In this document: positions 47,871 through 59,481 of the stretch, one piece after another
Numbering within the stretch: position 1 is the stretch's first letter
Layout of the letters: every line of letters starts with the position of its first letter
The notes under the pieces: generated by a model
Database searches by the model: none
What the model saw: only the letters and a program-made list of their open reading frames with translations
What the model was told of the DNA's origin: nothing
Made by a program: the position numbers and the translations under genes
From: Lantana camara
Taxonomy: Eukaryota; Streptophyta; Magnoliopsida; Lamiales; Verbenaceae
Reading direction: 5' to 3'
Length of the DNA stretch: 64,000 bases
Assembly (NCBI GenBank): GCA_037501455.1
Contig: CM074858.1
Location: forward strand, 45,009,001 to 45,073,000

Positions 47871-50736
47871 TGTGACACCCCGACTGTTCAACCGTACTGG
47901 TATGATATACGTGCGCGATTTAAATTCATTAATTATGTAATATATGATTTAACTGTCGTTTTATTTCTTATAATTTTCTTACTTGTCTTATTTGAATCTA
48001 TTTGAACTTATGTGAAATTTTGATTATATCGAAATTTATGATTTGAGATTTGGAGTTTGAACACGAGCATGCCTAATTTGTGTATAACGTTGAATATTTG
48101 ATTCTTGGACTTAATTGTATGATTTATTTGTGTTTTGGACTTGTTTGGTTTGGTTTGGACTCGATTGAATTTTATTTCAAATTTTTGGGCCAATTTGCAA
48201 TTTGGCCACTCTTGAGTCATTTTCTCGTAACTTGAGCTCGGGGACTCGGATTTGAGTTCCGTCTTAGCCATTGTACTTGAATCGATGATTTGGATAGAAT
48301 GGAATAAGCCTTGAACATTTCCGATGCCGTTTCGACTCTCAATGACGCAAATTTCGGCCCTATGTACCTAGATCGCACCTATAAGCCTACTTGGAGACTA
48401 TTAGACCTACCCATACCCCTACCCTTGACTTTTAATCAAAATCAGCTCTCTCCTCCCCTTTGTGCTGAGAATTTCGAACCAAAGCAAGGAGAAAGGAAGA
48501 AAAAGAGTCCCAAGCCATTTTCCTCCATTGTTGTGACCTTAAAGCTCAAGTTTTAGCTTTTCTTACTCCATTTCTTCAAGGTAAGTTGGGGAATGTGATC
48601 TCCTTGATAATGTGAGCATTTTACACTTCTTATATCATGCTTTACTGTTGGAGTTCATGAGATATGCTTGGAGTCATGAATAGTTAGGTTTTGAAGAATT
48701 TTTGGAAGAACTAGTGCATCTCTTGCTTTCTTTGAGTTTGAAGCTTTATATGTTGATTCACTTGGCCTATTTATTGCTTTTATATGCTCCTTTTTCATGG
48801 TAGGTGAAAGTATTATGATTTTCCATTATTGCTCTTTTGAGAACTTGGGAGGAACTTGATGAAACTTTAGCTTCTTTGCTTCTTTTCATTTCCGGTTTGT
48901 AGTATGCATGAGTGGAGATAATTTGGGATGTTTTTCTTGCTTAATTTTGTGGTATATTTGCACCATTTCATGTCTTGTTGTTGATGCTTTGGTTTGGAAG
49001 GAGTTCTCAAGGAGTTTGCAAGCCCTTTTTTCGAATTTTAGCCTCTAACCCAAATCCACCGGGGTGGATTTTTGCTTTGAAAAAAATCCACCGGGGTGGA
49101 TTTGAGGCAGAAAGCTGACTGCCTCGAATCCATGGGGGTGGATTCCTCCTTTGAAAAAAATCCACCGGGGTGGATTTAGGGCAGTGACTTTTTTTTTACT
49201 CCGAACTTTATTTTCTTGATTTTCTTCGCTTGTTTGCTTCTCTCCCACACCGAACATGATCCCTAAGCTTTGGTAACATATATTATTATGTGTTAATTCG
49301 ATTATATTAGATTTTTTAATCTATTTGATATGATTTGAACGAGTTATGATTTGATATACGTTAAGTAGTACTTTTATGCACTTCATTTGCATTCATTTCA
49401 TTCATGAGCATTGTCGGGCGTCTAATTGGTTCATATTTGAGTCTAAGTCTCGGGTCTTATGTTCTTTTGTTTCAGAGCCTCTTCCGGATGCCCACGAACC
49501 CGAAGTTTAGGCGGTTGTCGCTTCTTTTGACCTAGTTTCTACTCCTTTTTGCTATAAGATGAGGTTTAGGATTTTTATCTTCTAGTTAAGCGACCTATGG
49601 CCTAATATGTGTTGATTTCTCATCCCGCATGCGACTATATATCTTATGTATAGTTAAATATGTGTGCTTAAGATATGTTTATGATCTTATGAATAAGCCT
49701 CAAGTTTATGAAATTGGTATAAGTACGAGCGTATGTAAGCTTATGATTTGAATCCGTTTATTCGTTTATGTTATCTCTTGAGCGAGGTAAGCCCTGAAAT
49801 ATGGGAATTGGTATTGGTAAGGTATCTTGGGCCCAGGAATTGTGGGTAAGGACGCCCGGGACGGCAAGGGCCGTCGGATTAACCCTGTGCATGATTCTCA
49901 TTCGTAGTGTTACGCACGATTCTTGGAGGTTGTTGAGGCGTGATGCTCCGAGTACGTTGTGGGTTAGCTACCCCTCGTACATAAGTAAGTAGGTGGAGAG
50001 GGTTTGATTCCTGACCACCTAGTTGTTGGGGTTGGATTGATTTATAATTTCAGTTTTATGTTACGTTTGATGGAGTAAGGGATAGTCCGTTCTCGCAGGA
50101 CTTGTGTTTATGTTTTGTTCGATGGATTGTGAATCGAGTTAGGATTTCTTTATGTATTATATACTATGATTTAAAATGTTTTGGTATGAAAAACCTTAAC
50201 TCGGTTCATGGCCATCACCTTTGATATTTTCTATGCTCTATTTATGTATTTAGGTGTGGGTGTGCGTTTAGCCCCCTCACTCAGTCGAGCTGTGATTGAC
50301 CCTCCCTTTTCCCTACCCAGTTGCAGGTTGTCTTGAGCTAGGCGGGGAAGTGCTTCGAGTCTTGTCGTACTTTCGAGTCTAGGTCGAGTTGCATACATAC
50401 TTTCCTGCTTTTGGATACTCTTATTATTTATTTGATATTTGGGTTGTATATTTGGGAATTATGATTACTTGTTGGATAGACTCTATCTTTTGGGCCATGA
50501 GGCCATGTAAATGTTAATGTTTGTTATATGATGAGCTCTTTTGATCCTGTTTGATGCTTCCGCATATTTTTATGTTTGTTTTGCGCGCTCTGTTCTAGTT
50601 TTAGCCCCGCTTAGCCTAGCGTGTGAGTGTAGGTTCCCGTTCGCTTAGACTTGGGCTCATGTATGGAAATCCATTTCATATGTGGGTTCGGGTTTAGGTG
50701 CGCGGGATGTGGTGGCCCACCGTTCCGGGCGCTACA
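47871..50736 (+). repeat. Element G 5' LTR, 2866 bp
   Basis: Starts TGTGACACCCCGACTG and ends CCGGGCGCTACA. It has a donor-like CTTCAAG|GTAAGT at 48581, four hairpins (49052-49177), an acceptor-like TTTCAG ending at 49475, and an acceptor-like TTGCAG ending at 50326. The second donor-like site reads GATGAGG here but GGTGAGG in the 3' LTR. It is followed by the primer site. Confidence 0.95.
49052..49177 (+). repeat. Hairpin cluster in the G 5' LTR
   Basis: Four inverted repeats: aaatccaccggggtggattt at 49052-49071, 49084-49103 and 49158-49177, plus gaatccatgggggtggattc at 49126-49145. The same set recurs in the 3' LTR at about 56638-56763, the first copy there with one arm mutation (ggtggagttt). 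Confidence 0.9.
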
Positions 50737-50744
50737 TCTTAAAG

Positions 50745-50756
50745 TGGTATCAGAGC
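50745..50756 (+). other. Element G primer binding site
   Basis: TGGTATCAGAGC, complementary to initiator Met-tRNA, eight bases after the LTR. Confidence 0.93.
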
Positions 50757-50932
50757 TCTCGATTGCAAAACCGGAGCTCTAGAGTCGAGTTGCGTCTGTC
50801 TAGGTCGTACGGCTTTGGACAACGTGGTTATGTGCATTTATATGATTATTTGCTTATTTTCTTGTTAATAGTGCACATGAACATGTACTGACCCTCATGC
50901 ATATGAATTGTAATTTCTTAATTTTATAGAAT

Positions 50933-52933
50933 ATGCCTCCACGAAGACACCACCATCGAGATAGATCTCCGGAACACCGTCACCACCGGGATCATTCTCC
51001 ACAACATGAAAATAACAATCCGCCACCACCACCCCAAATGGATCCGGGCAATTTCATGGAGAGGTTAGCGGTATATTTGGAACAAAGAGCTCAAGAACGA
51101 AACAATGCACCTCCTGCTGGCAATCATGGAGGAAACCCCATTACTGCTATTCTCCGGGAATTCAAGAACCAAAATCCACCGGTTTTCGTAGGTGGTAACG
51201 ATATCCAAGCGGAAGAGTGGCTCGTGCAAACAAATAGGGTATGGAATCTCATACCTTGCGAGCCTATGGAGAAATTACAATGCACTCTTACCATGATCCA
51301 AGGCCAAGCTTATAATTGGTGGACTAGTGTGCAAGGTAAGTTGGAGGCCTCCGGAGAGGATATCACTTGGGAGGTATTTGTTCAGGAATTCAAGAACAAA
51401 TATATTCCCAAAGCTACAAGGAACCGGCGTTTAAGGGAATTTATGGACCTTAAGCAAGGGAGCATGTCCGTGATGGAGTATATCAACGAATTTGAGAGAC
51501 TCTCCCGTTATGCCCCGAATGTTGCTAATGATGATGAAGCAAAGGCCTCACAATTCCTTCAGGGCCTTCGAGAGGATATGAAGGATGCGTTGGAGGCTTC
51601 AAACACAAGCACATGGGGAAAAGTGACCGATAAGGCTTTGAGGGTTGAAGAAAGAGTGATCTTGAGAAGAAAGACTTCACATACCGGGCAAGGGTCTGGC
51701 TCGGGGAATTTCAATAAATTTGGAAAGAGGCCGACATTTCAAACTTTTCAGCAAGCCAAGCCTCAAAATAAGAAACCTCGACCCGTGGGACCTAATCAAC
51801 AAAATCTACCCTTGGCACTTCCGGCTCCGCCTAAAGTGCAATGCTCTCATTGTCAAGGTAATCACCGGGTGGAAAACTGTTTCAAATTACACAAGAGGTG
51901 TTATGGTTGTGGGGCAACGGATCACATGTTGAGTACTTGTCCGAAGAAGAGACCGGGACATGCTACGGGAGGCAATCAGAGGCCCGCTGTTCAAGCTAGG
52001 GCTTATGCACTCGGGGTTGAAGAGGAGGAAGCCGACGATATTGATCCCAATGCCGTGATTGAAGGTACCATTAGCATTCATGGCACTACATTGCATGCAT
52101 TGTTTGATCCCGGGGCTACTCATTCCTTTATTTCCCGGGATATTGCTGCTTCTTTGTCCTTGCCTGTTTTTTTATGTGCGCATGATTATGTGGTTAGCTC
52201 TCCTCTTGGTGGTAGTTTGATTACTTGCAGGGTATTTCGGGGTTGGCCGGTAATCTTTGAAGATCAGGTTTTCCTTGCTGATTTGATTGAGATGCCGATG
52301 CAAAGATATGATGTAATCCTTGGAATGGATTGGTTGTATGATCATGGGGCTCAGATGGATTGTCGAGAGAAGAAAGTTTCCTTTGGTTCAGTGGTTTTTA
52401 AGGGCGAGAAGGTTAAGTTAAGCCCGTTTGTTTCTTTTGTTGAGGCGAGTAAACTGATCCGGGACGGTGCAACAGGTTTTGTGGCCTATCTTTTGAATAG
52501 ACCTAAGGATCAGGCCAAACTTGAGGAGACGGAGGTCGTGCAAGAGTATACCGATGTTTTCCCTGAGACATTGAGTTCTTTACCACCTGATAGGGACATC
52601 GAGTTCGTAATCGACATTCATCCCGGAGCAGAGCCTTTTTCGAAGACTCCCTATAGAATGGCTCCTGCTGAGTTAAAGGAGTTAAAGGCGCAGCTTGATG
52701 AACTTTTGGCTTGTGGGTACATTCGTCCGAGCACTTCTCCGTCGGGTGCTCCCGTTCTATTTGTAAAGAAGAAAGATGGAACGCTACGGATGTGCATAGA
52801 TTATCGTGAGTTGAATAGGATGACCGTGAAGAACAGATACCCTTTGCCTCACATCGAGGAGTTGTTCGATATTCTGCAGGGTTCTAAAGTTTACTCCAAG
52901 TTGGATTTGAGGCAGGGTTACTATCAACTGTGA
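50933..52933 (+). pseudogene. Element G gag-protease-RT (N-terminal part), ends at a premature TGA
   Basis: A 666-residue frame from the first ATG after the primer site. The N-terminus is His/Arg/Pro-rich (1-60). The gag core runs at about 85-245 ('[16 protein letters not shown]', '[18 protein letters not shown]', [13 protein letters not shown]). A degenerate knuckle [13 protein letters not shown] lies at 304-316 and a full CCHC knuckle [14 protein letters not shown] at 323-336. The protease active site is FDPGATHSF with Asp at 392. Reverse transcriptase starts near 574 ([19 protein letters not shown]) and runs through '[20 protein letters not shown]' and [13 protein letters not shown], where TGA at 52931-52933 stands in place of the usual Arg codon (CGA to TGA is one transition). 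Product: particle protein, processing enzyme and part of the polymerase. Confidence 0.93.
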
Positions 52934-53344
52934 ATTAGGGAGGTGGATATTCCGAAGACTGGGTTTAATACGAGGTATGGGCATTTTGAATTCGTTGTTA
53001 TGCCTTTTGGATTAACTAATGCCCCAGCTACGTTTATGGATTTGATGCACCGAGTGTTCAGGCCTTTTCTTGACAAGTTCGTGGTAATATTTATAGACGA
53101 CATTCTGGTGTACTCTAAGTCGGATGAAGAGCATGCACAACATCTTAGGATCGTCTTGGAAACTTTGAGGGAACACAAGTTGTATGCAAAGTTCAGTAAG
53201 TGCGAATTCTGGATTGACCGAGTTATGTTTTTGGGATATATAATTTCAGGTGATGGGATTGAGGTTGATCCATCTAAGGTTGAGTCCGTGCTTCATTGGG
53301 AGAGACCAAGAAATGCCTCCGAGATCAGGAGTTTATTGGGTTGA
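52934..53344 (+). pseudogene. Element G RT (central part), ends at a frameshift
   Basis: Continues the same frame after the [36 protein letters not shown], then the catalytic box [11 protein letters not shown] (about 53086-53118) with both Asp residues present, and '[19 protein letters not shown]'. It ends IRSLLG followed by TGA at 53342-53344. Chromovirus RTs continue here with a conserved G-Y-Y-R-R-F segment, which is found in another frame, so one T is missing near 53340-53343. Confidence 0.93.
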
Positions 53345-55425
53345 CAGGGTATTACCGAAGGTTTGTTCAGGATTTCTCTAAAATTACTGCCCCGTTGACT
53401 CGTTTAACTAAGAAGGAAGTGAAATTCGGATGGGATGATAACTGTGAAGCAAGTTTTCAGACTTTGAAAGTGAAGTTGACTTCGGCACCGGTTTTAACCC
53501 TACCCGAGCGTACCGAGGGTTATGCCGTTTATACGGATGCTTCAAAAGAGGGTCTCGAGTGTGTTTTGATGCAGCACGGTAGAGTGGTAGCTTATGCTTC
53601 AAGGAAGTTGAAGGAGCATGAGAAGAATTACCCTACCCATGATCTCGAATTAGCTGCAGTTGTGTTTGCTTTGATGAAGTGGCGACATTTTCTCTACGGT
53701 GCAACCTTCGAGGTGTTTACGGATCACCAAAGCCTCAAGTATCTCTTTTCTCAGAAAGATCTGAATGTAAGACAGAGGCGTTGGATGGAGTTATTAGAGG
53801 ATTACGATTGTACCATTCAGTACCATCCAGGCAAAGCAAACGTGGTCGCCGATGCCTTGAGTAGAAAGGCGAATGTGGCTAATTTCGAAGCGGGTTCTTC
53901 AAGCTCAGGTTCAGAGATCTTAGTTTCAAGAACTTGGTTGGCGAATCTCACGATAATACCGGATTTGAAACAGCAGTTGTTAGAAGCTCAAGCTACGGAT
54001 GTCGAAATTCAGAAGTTGGTAACTCGTGCTAGAGATGATCCGAATTCTAAGTTTGGATTCGATGATTTCGGTTTGTTAAGGTTCGAAGCGAGAATATGTG
54101 TCCCAGAAGAGCTCAAGAGGATTGTACTTGAGGAGGCACATCGCTCGAGGTACTCTATTCATCCGGGAGGTACTAAGATGTATCGGGACCTGAGAGAGAA
54201 ATTCTGGTGGAATGGCATGAAAAGGGACATCGCGAACTTTGTGAAGCGATGTCTAACGTGTCAAAAGGTGAAGGCAGAACACCAGAAGCCGGGAGGAACT
54301 CTCCAACCGCTTCCTATTCCCGAGTGGAAGTGGGAGCAAGTGACTATGGACTTCGTGTCCGGCTTGCCTAGAGTTAAAGGAGGGTTTGATGGAATATGGG
54401 TAATTGTTGACAGATTAACTAAGTCTGCCCATTTCCTCAAGATTCGGATGTCTGAGAAAGTTCCAAAGCTAGCCGAGTTGTACGTTCGGGAGATTATAAG
54501 GTTACATGGAGTTCCGGCTAGTATTGTTTCGGATAGAGATCCGCGGTTTACTTCGATTTTTTGGCAGAATCTTCAGAGGTGTTTGGGCACCAGGCTCAAG
54601 TTTAGCACCGCTTCGCATCCTCAGACGGACGGCCAATCTGAAAGGTTGATTCAGTACTTGGAAGATATGCTTAGAGCGTGTGTTTTGGATTTCCAGGATA
54701 AGTGGGACGAGCACTTGGCTTTAGTTGAGTTTGCTTATAACAATAGTTATCAAGGTTCGATTAAGATGGCTCCTTACGAGGCACTTTATGGAAGGAAGTG
54801 CAGGTCTCCTCTATTTTGGGATATTGAGGATTGGAGATGGACTGAAGAGGATAAACTTGAGAGAGCCGAGCCTAAGGAGAATATTGCTGCTACTATTGAG
54901 AAGGTTCATATGATTCGACAAAGGATGAGAGCAGCTCAGGCTCGTCAGAAGAGCTACGCCGATAAGAGAAGAAGACCCTTAGAGTTTGAGGTCGGAGATA
55001 GAGTTTTTCTGAAAGCATCTCCTAGAAAGGGCTTCACTCGAATAGGTAGAGGTGGAAAGCTTAGTCCACGCTACCTTGGGCCGTTTGAGATCTTAGAAAG
55101 AATTGGAGCCACAGCGTACAGATTGGATTTACCTCCAAGTTTAACCGGGATACACAACGTGTTTCACGTTTCACAGCTTAGGAAGTATTATCCCGATGAG
55201 GCAACTATCCTTCCTGTTGAAGAAGTTCACTTAGAGCCGGACTTGACAATAGAAAAGCATCCTGTTGCCATTCAAGACCGAAAGTTGCAAGAATTAAGGA
55301 ATAAGCAAATTCCATTGGTCAGGGTGCTTTGGAGAGATCAAAAGTCCGAGGAGTCGACTTGGGAAACCGAGGAAAGGATGAGAAGGTTATACCCGGGTTT
55401 GTTTGAGGAGGCGGAACGGACTTGA
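53340..55425 (+). pseudogene. Element G RNase H-integrase-chromodomain
   Basis: Open from 53296; homology starts at about 53340 with [18 protein letters not shown]. RNase H follows: [17 protein letters not shown], then [10 protein letters not shown] and [15 protein letters not shown]. The integrase zinc finger is [15 protein letters not shown] with CLTCQK. The integrase core has Asp in MDFVSGLPR (54349-54351), Asp in SDRDPRF (54532-54534) and Glu in [12 protein letters not shown] (54640-54642); the last two have 35 residues between them, a DD35E triad. The [19 protein letters not shown] region comes next. The last 60 residues ([19 protein letters not shown] … [17 protein letters not shown]) are a chromodomain of the Tekay kind, thought to direct insertion to modified chromatin. 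Stop TGA at 55423-55425. Confidence 0.95.
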
Positions 55426-55440
55426 GGACAAGTCCTTTTT

Positions 55441-55453
55441 AAGGGGGGAAGAT
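55441..55453 (+). other. Element G polypurine tract
   Basis: aaggggggaagat directly before TGTGACACC, 15 bases after the pol stop. Confidence 0.92.
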
Positions 55454-58323
55454 TGTGACACCCCGACTGTTCAACCTTACAGGTATGATATACGTGCGCG
55501 ATTTAAATTCATTAATTATGTAATATATGATTTAACTGTCGTTTTATTTCTTATAATTTTCTTACTTATCTTATTTGAATCTATTTGAACTTATGTGAAA
55601 TTTTGATTATATCGGAATTTATGATTTGAGATTTGGAGTTTGAACCCGAGCATGCCTAATTTTTGTATAACGTTGATTATTTGATTCTTGGACTTAATTG
55701 TATGATTTATTTGTGTTTTGGACTTGTTTGGTTTGGTTTGGACTCAATTGAATTTTATTTCAAATTTTTGGGCCAATTTGCAATTTGGCCACTCTTGAGT
55801 CATTTTCTCGTAACTTGAGCTCGGGGACTCGGATTCGAGTTCCGTCTTGGCCATTGTACTTGAATTGATGATTTGGATGCAATGGAATAAGGCTTGAACT
55901 TTTTCGATGCCGTTTCGACCCCCAATGATGCAAATTTCGGCCCTACGTACCTAGATCGCACCTATAAGCCTACTTGGAGACTATTAGACCTACCCATACC
56001 CCTACCCTTGACTTTTAATCATCAAAATCAGCTCTCTCCTCCCCTTTGTGCTGAGAATTTCGAACCAAAGCAAGGAGAAAGGAAGAAAAAGAGTCCCAAG
56101 CCATTTTCCTCCATTGTTGTGACCTTAAAGCTCAAGTTTTAGCTTTTCTTGCTCCATTTCTTCAAGGTAAGTTGGGGAATGTGATCTCCTTGATCTTGTG
56201 AGCATTTTACACTTCTTATATCATGCTTTAATGTTGGAGTTCATGAGATATGCTTGGAGTCATGAATAGTTAGGCTTTGAAGAATTTTTGGAAGAACTAG
56301 TGCATCTCTTGCTTTCTTTGAGTTTGAAGCTTTATATGTTGATTCACTTGGCTTATTTATTGCTTTTATATGCTCCTTTTTCATGGTAGGTGAAAGTATT
56401 ATGATTTTCCATTACTGCTCTTTTGAGAACTTGGGAGGAACTTGATGAAACTCTAGCTTCTTTGCTTCTTTTCATTTCCGGTTTGTAGTATGCATGAGTG
56501 GAGATGATTTGGGATGTTTTTCTTGCTTAATTTTGTGGTATATTTGCACCATTTCATGTCTTGTTGTTGATGCTTTGGTTTGGAAGGAGTTTTCATGGAG
56601 TTTGCAAGCCCTGTTTTCGAATTTTAGCCTATGACCCAAATCCACCGGGGTGGAGTTTTGCTTTGAAAAAAATCCACCGGGGTGGATTTGAGGCAGAAAG
56701 CTGACTGCCTTGAATCCATGGGGGTGGATTCCTCCTTTGAAAAAAATCCACCGGGGTGGATTTAGGGCAGTGACTTTTTTTTTACTCCGAACTTTATTTT
56801 CTTGATTTTCTTCGCTTGTTTGCTTCTCTCCCACGCCGAACGTGATCCCTAAACTTTGGTAACATGTATTATTATGTGTTAATTCGATTATATTAGATTT
56901 TTGAATCTATTTGATATGATTTGAACAAGTTATGATTTGATATACGTTAAGTAGTACGTTTATGCACTTCATTTGCATTCATTTCATTCATGAGCATTGT
57001 CGGGCATCTAATTGGTTCATATTTAAGTCTAAGTCTCGGGTCTTATGTTCTTTTGTTTCAGAGCCTCTTCCGGACGCCCACGAACCCGAAGTTTGGGCCT
57101 GTTGTCGCTTCTTTTGAACCAGTTTCTACTCCTTTTTGCTATAAGGTGAGGTTTAGGATTTTTATCTTCTAGTTAAGCAACCTATGGCCTAATATGTGTT
57201 GATTTCTCGTCCCGCATGCGACTATATACCTTATGTATAGTTAAATATGTGTGCTTAAGATATGTTTATGATCTTATGAATAAGCTTCAAGTTTATGAAA
57301 TTGGTATAAGTACGAGCATATGTAAGCTTATGATTTGAATCCGTTTATTCGTTTATGTTATCTTTTGAGCGAGGTAAGCCCTGAAATATGGGAATTGGTA
57401 TTGGTAAGGTATCTTGGGCCCGGGAATTGTGGGTAAGGACGCCCGGGACAGCAAGGGCCGTCAGGTTAAGCCTGTGCATGATTCTCAATCGTAGTGTTAC
57501 GCACGATTCTTGGAGGTTGATGAGGCGTGATGCTCCGAGTACGTTGTGGGTTAGCTACCCCTCGTACATAAGTAAGTAGGTGGAGAGGGTTTGATTCCTG
57601 ACCACCTTGTTGTTGGGGTTGGATTGATTTATAATTTCAGCTTTATGTTACGTTTGATGGAGTAAGGGATAGTCCGTTCTCGCCGGACTTGTGTTTATGT
57701 CTTGTTCGATGGATTGTGAATCGAGTTAGGATTTTTTTATGTATTATATACTATGATTTAAAATGTTTTGGTATGAAAAACCTTAACTCGGTTCATGGCC
57801 ATCACCTTTGATATTTGCTATGCTCTATTTATGTATTTAGGTGTGGGTGTGCGTTTAGCCCCCTCACTCAGTCGAGTTGTGATTGACCCTCCCTTTTCCC
57901 TACCCAGTTGCAGGTTGTCTTGAGCTAGGCGGGGAAGTGCTTCGAGTCTTGTCATACTTTCGAGTCTAGGTCGAGTTGCATACATACTTTCCTGCTTTTG
58001 GATACTCTTATTATTTATTTGATATTTGGGTTGTATATTTGGGAATTATGATTACTTGTTGGATAGACTCGATCTTTTGGGCCATGAGGCCATGTAAATG
58101 TTAATGTTGGTTATATGATGAGCTCTTTTGATCCTGTTTGATGCTTCCGCATATTTGTATGTTTGTTTTGCGCGCTCTGTTCTAGTTTTAGCCCCGCTTA
58201 GCCTAGCGTGTGAGTGTAGGTTCCCGTTCGCTTAGACTTGGGCTCATGTATGGAAATCCATTTCATATGTGGGTTCGGGTTTAGGTGCGGGGGATGTGGT
58301 GGCCCACCGTTCCGGGCGCTACA
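55454..58323 (+). repeat. Element G 3' LTR, 2870 bp
   Basis: Partner of the 5' LTR with the same ends. Hairpins at about 56638-56763. Candidate intron 1 runs from 56170 to 57061, and candidate intron 2 from the donor-like AAG|GTGAGG at 57146 to TTGCAG ending at 57913. It is four bases longer than the 5' copy. Confidence 0.95.
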
Positions 58324-58328
58324 CATAT

Positions 58329-59230
58329 ATTTGTCACATGCTTAGAATCTTTATTAGTATGGAAAGTATTGACCTGGTACCTTTGAAATTATTTTGGAAT
58401 TTCGATGAAAATCTTTTCTTTTGTACCAGAATCAATCCCAAACGGCTTCTACCTTATTTTACACATTATAATCGTTGTATTACTTATATTTAAGAGAGAA
58501 ATCTCGTGAGAAATCAAAAGGGAGAAAAAGTGTCCTAAACCAACATAGTGAAAACGAAAATATTGAGTTTTATATACTGTTTGGTGACTTCTTCTAATTC
58601 CTGGTTGCTTGTTTGTTGTCTCGAGGGACTTTGGAGGTGAAGAGAGCAAACTTAAGCTCAAGAATCACTTGGAGCAAGTTGAGTTGTGCAGGGTTTCCAG
58701 GTCGTGGAAGTAGTCAGTCGATAGCTAGTTCCAGCTTGGCGTGAGTAACGTTAAGCGTACTACACTGAGGTTGTGGAAGCTGAGTGGTCGCGATACTACC
58801 GCCAGAACGAGTCACGCTAGCTTCTTTCCAAGATTGGTGATCGGTTATATTGTATCAACTCTTATAGGGAGTTTTCTAACTTCTGGTTTGTGCTGTTTTA
58901 CTCTTGTAACTTTATTGTACTTGTGCTAATTTATTTGAGTGAAACAGGTTTTAAATCCTAAGTGAAAACTTGTGGACAGGGTTTTAAATTACCGTGTCAT
59001 TTACTTGCTTTGCATATTTTTATTATTGCATTATCTGGTACTTCATTATTTTGTACCAGTAATTATTTGAAGCAAAGAATGCGCTATACTCTGATAAACG
59101 GTTTTCTTAAAACCTTAATAATTCCGCTGCGCTTTATAATGTTTTATAAAATTCTTAAAAAGGTTTTGAGGCCTAATTCAACCCTCCCCTCCCCCCTCCC
59201 CCCCCCCCCCCAGGTAAACTCACATTCTCA
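58329..59230 (+). repeat. Element F 3' LTR, second part
   Basis: Matches 32825-33726 of the 5' LTR: 'ttgtcacatgcttagaatct', 'agtgaaaacga', 'gtttcttaaaaccttaataat'-like strings in the same order. It ends CACATTCTCA at 59230, followed by CGAAT. Relative to the 5' copy it lacks a short segment near 58980 ('acgtaggtcttcggactgaa' in the 5' copy). Confidence 0.9.
59182..59211 (+). repeat. Poly-C tract at the end of the F 3' LTR
   Basis: A run of C broken only by a few T, ending in about 14 uninterrupted C. The 5' LTR has the shorter 'accccgcccccctt' at the same point, so the tract has expanded. Confidence 0.85.
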
Positions 59231-59238
59231 CGAATAAT

Positions 59239-59470
59239 AAAAGGTACATAAAGGACTTTGTTCAAAACTAAAGTAAAGACACCTAAATCTAAGCTACACG
59301 TCCCAATGACTTGAGCTTGAACACTTGATCCATTCCCAACCTTCAAGACGTATTCTCCTTCTTCAAGCTACCAAACCTCATTTGGCATGTGTACATCATT
59401 ACAGATATAAGCTCCACAGCCGGTATCAAGTACCCAAGAATTAGAATCAATAGATAGATTTACTTCAACA
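59239..59470 (-). pseudogene. Element E protease
   Basis: The minus strand carries SWVLDTGCGAYICNDVHMP (about 59440-59385), the Copia protease site with DTG intact, and continues toward the pre-integrase segment up to the F insertion. At least one in-frame stop follows the active site. It would cut the Gag-Pol polyprotein. Confidence 0.78.
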
Positions 59471-59481
59471 ATAAACGCACC

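Larger units (their letters stand above)
47871..58323 (+). mobile_element. Element G: nearly complete Tekay-type Ty3/Gypsy chromovirus, 10.45 kb
   Basis: 5' LTR 47871-50736 (2866 bp), primer site, gag-pol region 50933-55425, polypurine tract, 3' LTR 55454-58323 (2870 bp). Perfect target duplication CATAT (47866-47870 and 58324-58328). Domain order gag-PR-RT-RH-INT-chromodomain is Gypsy chromovirus, and the C-terminal domain type points to the Tekay group. The LTRs differ at dozens of sites, so the insertion is not very recent. Only two coding lesions were found, a TGA at 52931-52933 and a one-base loss near 53340. Confidence 0.95.
32621..59230 (+). mobile_element. Element F: deleted Ty1/Copia element carrying H and G
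   Basis: The LTRs (32621-33726, and 47668-47870 joined to 58329-59230) are 1106 and 1105 bp once G is removed. The 5-bp target duplication is CGAAT (32616-32620 and 59231-59235). The interior (33727-36370 plus 47614-47667, about 2.7 kb) keeps gag, a protease relic, a scrap of integrase and RNase H, but not the integrase core or reverse transcriptase. H lies near its 3' end and G in its 3' LTR. F is inserted in E between protease and integrase. Confidence 0.9.

Noticed and set aside
52100..52130. Protease of G inactivated because its motif is DPG rather than DSG/DTG
   Set aside because: To my knowledge DPG with ATHSF is a common natural variant in plant Gypsy proteases, so it was not counted as a lesion.
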